A stretch of 64,000 nt of DNA from Chaetoderma sp. LZ-2023a (lineage: Eukaryota > Mollusca > Caudofoveata > Chaetodermatida > Chaetodermatidae): contig CM067372.1 in assembly GCA_034401795.1 (NCBI GenBank), positions 39,646,520 to 39,710,519 of the forward strand, written 5' to 3'. The position numbers and the translations under genes were made by a program. Below, piece after piece: positions 54,310-64,000 of the stretch; positions within the stretch are counted from its first letter, which is position 1; every line of letters starts with the position of its first letter. Below the pieces are notes generated by a model. That model was given only the letters and a program-made list of their open reading frames with translations, ran no database searches and was not told the origin of the DNA.

Positions 54310-54423
54310 TTGATTATTTTTGAAACAATTTGACTGAAAGTCATTTCTGCATTAGGCAAATAGATGGCATGAGCTGTGTTAGGCATAAGATGAGTTCCAG
54401 TCCATTTGTTTTCAAAATAATCT
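54310..54423. repeat. Foldback element P1, copy 11
   Basis: TTGATTATTTTTGAAACAAT pairs with TTTGTTTTCAAAATAATC; the loop contains a duplicated ATTAGGCA / TTAGGCATAAG. Confidence 0.65.
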
Positions 54424-55119
54424 GCATATTTCGTTTAGCAAGTATTATAATGTATTAGATATCATTATAAATCCATGGTAAACTATGATGATCTTATCTG
54501 TATTCGCTTATACAATATGCGTCATTATGAAAATAAAACATGTCATATCCAATTAACAAGCCACCAGAAAATAAATTTAATGGACAATAACGACCCGCTG
54601 AATATTTTGAAAACAATTTGACTGAAAGTTGTTGGTGGCTTAGCCACTTGTTTTCAAATTATTCAGTATATCCAGAGTTAAAGCCCATGGAAAATGTAGT
54701 CTTCAGAAATTCAGCAGGCAGAAAATTAATTTATTAAATAATAAGAAAGTGATTTTATTGTACAATTGGTTATTGCTTAGTGCTTTGACTCGCAAATATT
54801 TGTTGTATTATATGTCAACTATATATATACAAAACAAGATTGAAAAATATTAAAATTATTAATTTAAAATATCAAGCCTTTTTGTACTTTTTTGTGTCAA
54901 AGTTGTTATTATTATATTTGTAGAAAACAATATACATGGCAAGCTATGATTGGACTGTATGGTAGAATTGATTCATCCATTTCTTTCTAAATTTGACGTT
55001 ATAATCAAAATATGTCACTTGTTAGCTAACATCACAATCCAATGATGTAAAGTGGCAAATATCCGACAATAAGCATAGTGAATTGTATCCTTTGCAGTGT
55101 TGCCCGAAGGGTGAGCCTA
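54424..55119. other. Intergenic, no recognised feature except foldback P1 copy 12
   Basis: AT-rich sequence downstream of EXOC7; no ORF, RNA gene or promoter recognised. Confidence 0.6.
54598..54666. repeat. Foldback element P1, copy 12
   Basis: TGAATATTTTGAAAACAATT with partner TTGTTTTCAAATTATTCA; inner arm partly deleted. Confidence 0.65.
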
Positions 55120-55167
55120 TTGGGGGTGGGGGGGGGGGGGGGGTGGGGGGGGGTGGGGGTGGGGGGA
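55120..55167. repeat. G-rich low-complexity tract
   Basis: G-runs interrupted by single Ts; the + strand could form a G-quadruplex. Confidence 0.85.
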
Positions 55168-55323
55168 ATGGTTGTCCACATAAAGAATTTTATATGTCCC
55201 TTTACACTTGGCAGTTCCATATTTACTTATAATGGAAAGGGTCCCAAAACATCAAATTGTCTCCTTGAAACTATTCCCTAGGTGCAACACTGCTTTGGTG
55301 AACATCTAATTTAAGAAATATTT

Positions 55324-55396
55324 TGTTGAATAGTCCGATACTAATTTGACTGGGGCAACGACTGCTCGTATTCACATTAGTTTCAAAATATCCAAC
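55324..55396. repeat. Foldback element P1, copy 13
   Basis: TGTTGAATAGTCCGATACTA with partner TTAGTTTCAAAATATCCAAC; diverged. Confidence 0.55.
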
Positions 55397-55966
55397 AATT
55401 TAGCTGCATAGTTATCTTGAAATTGGGTTTCTGGGAGTTCAGGGTTCAAAAAGTTAAAATCTGTTCAAAAGTGCGTACTTTACAAAGTGAGCTGAGCGTA
55501 TCTAGAATATAAAGGGTTTAGCTAGAAATGTATCCCCTATTCTAATGAATGGTTATGCAGTGAGTTTATAGTCACCAGGATGCATTACCTTTCCATTACA
55601 TCACTGGCCATATCGCTATACACAGCAGAGCTGCAAAGGAAGCAAATGACTAAACAAATACTCAGAGTTAGGAGTTTATTAGGTCCCCCCCAAATATGTG
55701 CAGGTTTTGGAGGAGAAAGGGCCCACTTGTTCTAAATATAGTTGAAATGTAGAGGCCCTCAATGTGTCTCCTGCATTTTTGGAGGTAATATCAGTTGGAA
55801 TTTTACTGGAATATTTGTAGATGTTTAAAGGAGAAAGGCTATACCAGTCATCTCATAAAAAACATTTGAAAGCTAGACACTTGAATCCGCCCCTGTTTAT
55901 GATTTGGTTACAATTCTTAGCAATCTCATGGCAATTGTGAAGTTTCACATATAATAATTTCATATT
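55397..55966. other. Intergenic, no recognised feature
   Basis: No gene or known repeat seen between foldback P1 copy 13 and the AGT microsatellite. Confidence 0.6.
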
Positions 55967-56523
<557 letters not shown>

Positions 56524-56639
56524 CTGAGAACGATCCTATGATGGTAGGCTTCAACATATTAAACGAGAATCGTGATTGGTCCATTTTTTTATGACCATCT
56601 TGAATTTTTCCAAAAATCACCCATCATGTCTATTTAAAT

Positions 56640-56703
56640 GCAAATAGTTTAAATGCCAATGGTCCAGGTGAGTGCCACAGGATGGCCCTTGGGCCTCTTG
56701 TTT
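56640..56703 (+). repeat. R1-type tail fragment
   Basis: CCAATGGTCCAGGTGAGTGC and GGCCCTTGGGCCTCTTGTT match the end of R1. No R1 body precedes it; the microsatellite does. Confidence 0.6.
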
Positions 56704-57469
56704 TAGATTATGACACCACTTTTTTAACTGACATGTTTGCATTCAGATGACTATTGCTATTTTAGCATTCAGCACAGCTAGAGTAATGTCTCCTCTAACC
56801 AGAAAGTCCCTTTTTACCGCCTCCTTCCGGTTTAAGAAAGTGGGAGGGAGGAGCAGTATGTTATTCTCTATAGTTTTCAATTTTTCAACCTAGTCCTTTT
56901 AATTTGGGCTGGATAGAAGGTCTTCCTCATTGGTTCGATCCTCTGAAGGGTCGGAAATTTTCTCTGCTATTCATCATTTTGTTAGTAGTTACCCGTATCA
57001 GCTTTAAGGAGGGATCTAGATCCTCGTTTCTGTGTATAGTATCTTAGTATTTTCTTATATGATATACGAACTGCTAATGTTTCTTGTGTTAAATCTTGTC
57101 CCTGGCATAATGATCTTCCTAGGCGATCATCTCTCTAATCAGAGTAATTTTTCTCTCAGTAGGTTGTTTCTAGATTTTAGCAGCCAAGAAAAATTATTTC
57201 TTTTTGTCAGCCCCATGTATTTCTTTTGAGATAAGTTTCATCGCCAGATGTGCTTGTTCTTATCTCCCTTTTCAGAAGCCCAAGCTTTTGATCATTCATC
57301 ATCATCTCCCCTTTTGTCTGGATCTGCTATCCTAAGTCTGGAGGATGTACCTTTATCTGAATCCAGATTTCTAATTCCTTCTTTATTTTAATTTAATGAA
57401 TTTGTTCATTGGGCCAGAAGGGATGCACCAGAAGAGCGTTCTTGAGCCTCTTCTTTCATTTATACCTCC

Positions 57470-58230
57470 CCCCCCCCCGTCCATCCATCCATCCGTCCGT
57501 CTGTCCCCGTCTTGTCAACACAACTCCTAGAGGTCTCAATGGATTAACTTTAAATTTCATCCGCATTATCAGTATCATGTGCACATGTGCATGTGCTTTT
57601 TTTCACGGCCAAAAAATTGTTCATTACTGAGTTATCTCCCTTTAAATATCTTAAAGCTGATGCATAAACTGCATTGCCAATCATTTCTTGTCAACGCAAC
57701 TCCTACAGTTTAGCTCCAATTCTTTTGAAACTTGTTAAGTGTTATCATTACCACGTGAAGAGGTTCCTGTGTTATCCGTATACCTGCATGTCCATCCATC
57801 TGTCCAAAATGTATGTATGTCTCTGTTGGTCCATCCATCTCTGACAATCATTTCTTGTCAACGCAACTCCTAGAGGTCTCAATGGATTAACTTTAAATTT
57901 TGCTCACATTATCAATATCATGTGCAGATGTGCATGTGCTTTTTTTGGGGCCAAAAAATTGTTCATTACTGAGTTATCTCCCTTTAAATATCTTAAAGCT
58001 GATGCATAAACTGCATTGCCAATCATTTCTTGTCAACGCAACTCCTACAGTTTAGCTCTGATTCTTTTGAAACTTGGTAAATGTTATCATTACCACGTGA
58101 AGGTGTTCATGTGCTATCCGTATACCTGTATGTCCATCCATCTGTCAAAAATGTATGTATGTCCGTCTGTTGGTCCATCCATCTCTGACAATCATTTCTT
58201 GTCAACGCAACTCCTAGAGGTCACAATAGG
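57470..58230. repeat. Tandem duplication with ~340-bp unit
   Basis: AACTCCTAGAGGTCTCAATG occurs near 57522 and 57862, with a third partial copy near 58209; CAACTCCTACAGTTTAGCTC near 57700 and 58037. Contains a C-run and CCATCCATCCGTCCGTCTGT near 57471-57505. Confidence 0.85.
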
Positions 58231-59085
58231 GGGTTCGGGGTGGGTGGGGTGGGGTTGAATATGCCATTTTCTGATGGCTCTTGTCTCTATAAGGTGCAGA
58301 ATTTCTTTTCGCATTCGTCTCTGCATATTTTTACCAAAGTTTGGTTTCTCTACTTTTATTCTTCAGTTGTTTTGAAGTTATCACTTATTTTGATTAATGG
58401 TTTTCACTTTATCTCTGATTTCCTTTTTACCCTGGTTCAGGGTAGGGGTATCTTTGTTCACCCTGTTGTTTATCTTTAATAATTGTGAAATCCTCTTCAG
58501 TTTTCTTTTAGTTTTGGCCGGAGAGTTTCTTGAACATTTTGTCTCTGTAGATTTAATGTTATTGACTCGTGTTTATGCTTTCACGTTGCGCTAGTCTTGG
58601 TAATGAAATGATCCAGTATATAAGTTCTCTATACCGATTATAATAAGTTATGATTGCTGGAAATGGTTTAATTGTTTTGTAAAATTATAGAACAGTTTTT
58701 CTTATTCAAACCAGTTCTTCATTCAGCGCTACCGTTTGCTCTTAGGAGTATCACTAGTTCTTTCACTGTGGGATAAGCTCTGGTGTCCGCTTAGAGATTT
58801 TATAGCTATATTTTTGGGTCTTTTACGTGGAAGAAATATCCACACCGACATCCGAGATAACGTCATCTCACTGTTTTACGAATCCGGCTTATATTTGTCT
58901 GTATAACTACTGATCACTATTATTATTATTTATTTTTAGATCTAGTTGATTTTAAGTTGTAATCACAGGAGTCATGTCGTATTGAGCAGATCATTTTGTT
59001 TAATGTGTTATTTAACCTTCTTTAAGAGCTCCCAATTTTCCACCACCAGTTGGTTTTAAAGTGAGGCACTTACCAATTCTATGGG

Positions 59086-59207
59086 TTTAGCAAGTAGTGA
59101 TTGAAGGGTATACATGTTTTTGGTGCAATAGCAATGACCACAGATCCTGTGAGGGCTGGACTGTAGTTTTATTAACCGCATAAACATACTTATCATTCAA
59201 TCACTAC
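59086..59207 (+). repeat. Internal complementary region of element E
   Basis: Direct copy of the terminal motif (TAGCAAGTAGTGATTGAAG) and an inverted copy (ATACTTATCATTCAATCACT) separated by ~70 bp that include the reverse complement of the right tip (TTTTATTAACCGCATAAACA). Confidence 0.6.
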
Positions 59208-59309
59208 GACCCGGTTTCAGCCACCCCACATTGGAATGATTTGAGCAGTATGTGTATTTCTGATAAATTGAATGTGAATGTCTACTTCTTGCTGTAAGTA
59301 AGTCAAGTG

Positions 59310-59560
59310 TAAGCTCATGCGCATGTGCAGTGACACAGGTTAGTCACAAGAGTTCAATAGACTGGTGCCAGTCAATGACTGTATGACTTAAAGGGAGGTA
59401 ATCCAGTCTAGAAGCCTAGAATGCAATTAAAGAGTTGAGGCTCTTGTGTTGAGGCTTAAAAGATAATGTTAAATGTTTTCTGGTACTAAATGTGGGTGGG
59501 TTAAATTTAGCAAGTAGTGATTGAATGGTAAGTATGTTTATGTGGTTAATAAACCTACAG
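59310..59560 (+). repeat. Right terminal repeat of element E
   Basis: Has a CATGCGCATGTGCAG core at 59317-59331, the same kind of GCATGCGCA core as the other families, and ends in ATTGAATGGTAAGTATG plus a tip. The left partner is not visible in the window. Confidence 0.55.
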
Positions 59561-59619
59561 AACAATCCATAGGGGCTGGGGTGTGTCTTTGGTCATTCTG
59601 ACCCTTGCTATATTTTCAA

Positions 59620-60935
59620 AGTATTGAAGCCTATGGGGAAAAAGATTGTGCCATTTTCTTCATTTATCGATGAATTAAAACCAAATTTGGCAGATATATT
59701 CCGCTAGGTAACATAGGCGCCATAACTCTTGTTCATTAAGACTTAAACTATTGAACCAGATGGGGAAAATACATGTTTCGTCAATTGTTGATGGATTAAG
59801 ACCAAATTTAGCAGAAATGTTCCTTCAGGCCATACCTATTTGCACGCTGAATAATGAGAGGCCACAACTTGGAAACAAGGGTCATAATTCTGGTTCTTTA
59901 AGGCATTTTTAAGTAGTGCACCCTTCGGTGAAATACATCTTGGCTCTTTTCGTCAATTTTTAATGGATTAAAACAAGATTTGGTAGAAATGTTCCTTTAG
60001 TACACTTTAATCATTTGACAATAGTGTAAGTGATGGCTGACCACATTGATCAATGGTATTTTTGCTGTTGGTCTCTAATGACAAGGATGCCACTATATTG
60101 GCATTTCCTCACCCAAATTTGTAACTGTGACCATTGCCCTTTGGTAAATGTCAGTTTTGAGACACTTGAACTATTGATCAAACTACCAATATTCTTGCAT
60201 TTCCTCTCCAAGTCCATTGCCCCATTTGTAAATGCCATCTTTTATGCGTGCCCCATGAGCCATTATAGCTTTTCCTGATGGTCAATAGTGCTACGCATAA
60301 ACAGACTGTTTCCCCACACCCCCACACCCCCCCTGCACAAATTTGTTTTCCAGGGACACTTGCCCCATTGAACATCGACTTCAGTTACGCTTTCCTCATT
60401 GACAATCGCTGCTTGTCCCATTGGTCAATAGTGTAAATTACACTTGACTTGTTGGTCATTAGTCTCAGGGACGATTGTCTCATTTGCCAAGAATGCCAAG
60501 GACCATTGCCCCATTTGTCCATGGCATCAGTTACGCTTGTCACATTTACCAATAGGGCTTGATCCATTGGTCATTTATGTCTATCACTTGCCCCGTTTAT
60601 CAATAATGTCATAAACCTGTGCTCGTGTTGCTTACTCGCATCATCTATGCTTACCCCGTTGGTAACCTGTATCGATGAAACTTGGCTGATTTCTCAATAA
60701 GGCCTAGGACCATGGTGCCATTGGCCAGTGGAATCAGTTGATGCTTGTCCCATTGGCAAATCGTGCTTGCCATATTGGTTAATGGTATCAATGACAATGA
60801 TAAGGACCGTTGACCTATTATATGGCAACGGTTATTCTTGTCCGATTGACCATTGGTGTTTGTTGTGCATTACATAATTTAAACATGTTTACAGTTCGTC
60901 ATCAGGCAGATGACCACTATGGCCCTGGGCCACTT
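59620..60935. repeat. Degenerate repeats with an R1-like tail
   Basis: Phrases such as AAAACCAAATTTGGCAGA (59675-59830) and CCCCATTTGTCC / CCCATTGGTCAATAGTG (60030-60830) recur. Ends with AGATGACCACTATGGCCCTG and GGCCACTTATT, like the R1 tail. No coding sequence. Confidence 0.6.
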
Positions 60936-61124
60936 ATTAGATATGAGAGAAAATTCCATAGCACAGTCTGTGTTAAATCACGAATTCACAGGTAGGTATA
61001 CTACTCGGCTCTATTTAACACATTTGTGTAAATTCTCTGAAAGTTCTTTGAAATGCAGATAAGTAATCATAATTAGCGAAAGGAGATTTCCCATCACAAA
61101 TAAGATTGAAATAATATATTTTTT

Positions 61125-61680
61125 GCTCACCTAGTCTGAAAGGCCAAGTGAGTTTAATCTGTAGCGACTCCATCGTCCATCCGTTCGTTTTAACTTTTAA
61201 TTAAAGAACTTCTCAAGAACCACTGGGCCGATTTCAATTATCTTGACCAGGAAGCATCCTTAGGGCATTGAGATCCAAGTTTGTTCAAACGAAGCTGATC
61301 GGCCAATGTGGCCAGTGGCCATTTTTTGACCGATTTTTTAGAAATGTCTTTAAAAATCTTCTCCAAAACGGCTTGGGCGATTTCAAAATTATAAACTTAT
61401 TAAATATCATCTAGGGCAAGAGCTGAACCAAGTTTGTTCGAGGGAACTTGATTGGCCAAATGTTTCAGCGACCAACTTAGTTTTCGTGAAACGACTTCTC
61501 CAGAACCGCCGAATGGATCGGGCCGAAATTTGGGAGATATGATTAGGGGCTATGGACGAAGTTGATACATAAAAACACATGGCCGCCGAGTACCAATCAA
61601 AATGTAGCGTGTTTGGCAACCATATTGGATTTTTTAATTTGATGGATTTAATTGCTTTCTATAAGTTTTTCATGCTTAAG
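61125..61680 (+). repeat. Dispersed repeat R1, third copy (5' part)
   Basis: Starts TTTTTGCTCACCTAGTCTGA then AAGGCCAAGTGAG, followed by CCGATTTCAATTATCTTGAC and GAACTTGATTGGCCAAATG phrases. Ends abruptly near 61680 without the tail. Confidence 0.75.
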
Positions 61681-62202
61681 GAAATCGGCCGTGTCATTCA
61701 TTCTTTCTTTACAAGAAATGCACATTCTTGAAAATAGCTGAGTGTCAGCCTTCAGGTTTGCAAGCTGGCGCTTGATTTGACTTTGTTGACAGGTTGTTCG
61801 TATTATGTTATCTGACGAGGGTTTGCTGCCATTACTCCCATGTCTTTCTTCAGCAAATGCATGGTATTATTTCTCGTGGCCAAGTCGTTTTTCTAAAATG
61901 TATTTCCCAATTCGTCAAACACAGAACATAAATCTGTGATATGTTTGTGAAATCTCTTCAGCACTGCAGGAACATGTTCATGATGCTTCATATCAGAGTT
62001 CTTTACTCAACAGTCTTCAAACTCATGTACAACTCTGACCATCTCTGGGCCTGCTATGATCCATCTGCTTTGTGCACCATTACTTTCGGTTAGACAAGTT
62101 CAGATAGTGGCAATACAATTATGCCCTTGCTTTTCTTGGCCTCGGTTTGTTTTTTAATTCCCAGCCCATCAAGGCCTGTACGCATGCGAGCAAAAAAGAC
62201 TT
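61681..62202. other. Intergenic, probable 5' part of the decayed LINE
   Basis: No ORF. It directly precedes the RT pseudogene and may be its degraded upstream region, but I cannot align it to a known domain. Confidence 0.4.
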
Positions 62203-63810
62203 TTGTTTAAATACTCAATTTCGAAGGAGCCGTCAGAACTAAATTCTGTATTAATTATTTCTCTACGTATAATTTGTGAAGCCCGCATCAAATACAGCCT
62301 ATCACTATCTGGGGAAACATACTGTAAAACAGCAGAAGTTGAGAAGGCACTTAAGGCCCTGAAAAATCAACGTGCATCTGGACCTGATGGTATGGGCAAT
62401 GAACTATTCAAATATGCAAGTGACTATCTCAAAACCGATCACGCACCTAATCAGTTCATTTTTTATGCACCACCTTCCCATCGACGCTGTAGGCCAAGGC
62501 ACCCTTATCGCACTACCCAAGCCCAAGAAGGCATATGGGCCCCCGGCCAATCTGTGGCCCATTGTGCTCCTCAAAAGCATACGGAAAACACTATCCAATG
62601 TTACTCTATGCCGTATCCAAGACAAGATCGATTACTTTACTGGATCATGTCAAAGTGGCTTCAAATGTGGACGCAGCTGCGCAGACATTGTATGGGCTCA
62701 ACGCATGCTTGTGTCGGTGGTCATGTCCAAACACTGGGACTTCCACAAAATGGGCATTGACATGTCACGAGCCTCCGACACAATTAAACGCTCAAAGATC
62801 CTAGATGTACTACGCCAGGCCAGTTGCAATGAAGATGAGCTACGACTAGTGAGACTACTACTTGCAGACACCAAGCTGAGAGTACGAGTCAAGTCAGTGA
62901 AGTATGTAGAGTTTGAGACATCAATCGGCTCCCCACAAGGAGATGGTCTATCTCTGGTGCACCTGCTACCTTGCTGCCACATTGAAATCTGTTTGGGAAA
63001 GTTCCACAAGACCAAACCCCCAGTGTCAATACTGGGCATGCCGCTAGTGATGGAATATGCCGTCGATGTGGACTTCATAGACGAGGAAAAGAAACCCCTT
63101 GACGAACTTCAAGCAAACTAAAAATTGAGAATCTAAAACAAAGTTCACCCACATATACCTATCGACAAAGCGTGAAACTATAGAAAATGATGACCCGCTT
63201 CGTGGCGGCGAACCATGGAGGAAAGGTAAAATCATGGGCTCACTGCTTTGCAGTACTGCTGACATTTCTGCACGCTGCGTCATGGGGAACATAGCTTTCC
63301 AGTCCTTCTGGAAGCTATGGATTCGTAGATCAAAGATGCCCTTGATAAAGAGGCTACGTTTATACAATGCAACCTGCGTATCCTTGATGCTGTATAACTG
63401 TAACAGCTGGGCAGCTCCAAAGGCAGCTCTAGACAAACTCGATGCCTGCCACCGCAAACACCTACGCACCATCACTGGACACCGATGGCCGGACAGCATA
63501 ATTCCCAACGATGCACTATACAAGATGTGTAATACGTCGGCGCTAAGTCGCTCAGCAAAAATGGTCCATGTTTGGCCCTGCACTAAGGATGCCAGAAAAG
63601 ACACCAGCACAGAGAGCCTTGGAATTCGCCCTTCTCGGGGACAGCAAATACAAAGCCAGGAGAGGCCGTCATTGCATAAATCTGCTAAGCGTGCTACGAG
63701 GTGACCTCGAGAAACCAGGACTCGGCACACTCAAGCCAAGAATGGAACTGAGGAAGCTAAGGATTTCGGCTGAGGACAAGACACAGTGGGCAAAAGCGAA
63801 GAAGGACTGA
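62203..63810 (+). pseudogene. Non-LTR retrotransposon reverse transcriptase, multiply frameshifted
   Basis: Three frames together give one RT. N-part (62310-62440): EKALKALKNQRASGPDGMGN. Middle (62500-63110): LLKSIRKTLSNVTLCRIQD, GIDMSRASDTIKRSKILDVL, RLVRLLLADTKLRVRVKS, IGSPQGDGLS. C-part (63234-63704): SLMLYNCNSWAAPKAALDKL and DACHRKHLRTITGHRW. Motif C reads YAVD (63056-63067) where YADD is expected, and motif A has Ser for Phe. Neither the endonuclease domain nor a complete ORF is present, so it is dead. Confidence 0.85.
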
Positions 63811-64000
63811 TTGCAGCTGTAGGATATTTCTACTAATGCAGCCGCAGAATACAGTTATCATACATAGCATCCGCACATGGTTCATTCTTTTGTTGAAATC
63901 CCAGCTATCTTAAAAGAAATAAACATAATTTTCTCCGATTGGGTACCCCTACATGCCCTAATCTCGACCGGGCTCAGATTTTCATGCTTGCTGACTAGTT

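Larger units (their letters stand above)
56740..59560 (+). mobile_element. Remnant of a third DIRS-like family (element E), coding region lost
   Basis: The right end has the DIRS layout: TTTAGCAAGTAGTGATTGAA at 59086, an inverted copy ending near 59207, and a second direct copy at 59506 followed by TGGTAAGTATG and the tip GGTTAATAAACCTACAG. A CCCTTTTCAGAAGCCCAAGC stretch near 57265 recalls the acceptor before the Gag module of D. Between them are tandem duplications (57470-58230) and AT-rich sequence, with no RT or recombinase. The left boundary is uncertain. Confidence 0.55.

Noticed and set aside
58016..58594. Short hydrophobic ORFs in remnant E
   Set aside because: T-rich noncoding sequence yields Phe/Leu-rich ORFs by chance; no start context or conservation.

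Overview
The window is metazoan nuclear DNA: long introns with GT/AG splice sites, no operons, and about two thirds repeats. One host gene runs through most of it on the + strand: EXOC7 (exocyst component Exo70). I rebuilt 19 exons by hand, from 6462 to the stop codon at 53790-53792. They join in phase without an internal stop and encode about 588 residues; the first ~100 codons lie left of the window. The repeat types (DIRS-like retroelements, small foldback elements, tandem cores flanked by inverted ends, and a repeat ending in a GGCC..TTGGGCCTCTTG-like tail) suggest a marine lophotrochozoan, probably a mollusc, but the sequence does not settle the species.

Mobile elements dominate. Four DIRS-like tyrosine-recombinase retrotransposons, all in the sense of EXOC7, occupy the window start and two introns: A (1-4904, left part outside the window), B (17380-24438, nearly intact), C (32058-36961, 3'-truncated) and D (37219-44462, full length but decayed). 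A and D form one family, B and C another. Each full element has inverted terminal repeats, an internal complementary region spanning the circle junction, a Gag-like ORF with a Cys/His module, a reverse transcriptase/RNase H/Dam-methyltransferase-like ORF, and a tyrosine recombinase ORF. The recombinase frame continues the gag frame after a single UGA and stays open across the whole RT region. A third DIRS-like family survives as a right-end remnant (E, ending near 59560).

The introns also hold two families of small palindromic elements, a 34-bp minisatellite (27660-29980), three arrays with 110-165 bp units, a ~1.2 kb dispersed repeat, LINE fragments (45784-46410, 49195-49425, 62203-63810), a possible tRNA-derived SINE and several microsatellites.

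Layout: 1-4904 element A inside a dispersed repeat (to 6105); 6462-17117 nine EXOC7 exons; 17118-24546 an intron that is ~95% element B; 24547-32013 six exons plus the minisatellite; 32014-45181 an intron that is ~92% elements C and D; 45182-53792 the last four exons; 53793 to ~54110 the 3' UTR; the rest is intergenic repeats, remnant E and a broken LINE. The most interesting signals are the Gag-UGA-recombinase layout with a long overlapping frame, a short exon-like ORF ending at a splice donor in three element copies, and a perfect splice-donor motif at the element termini shared by three families.
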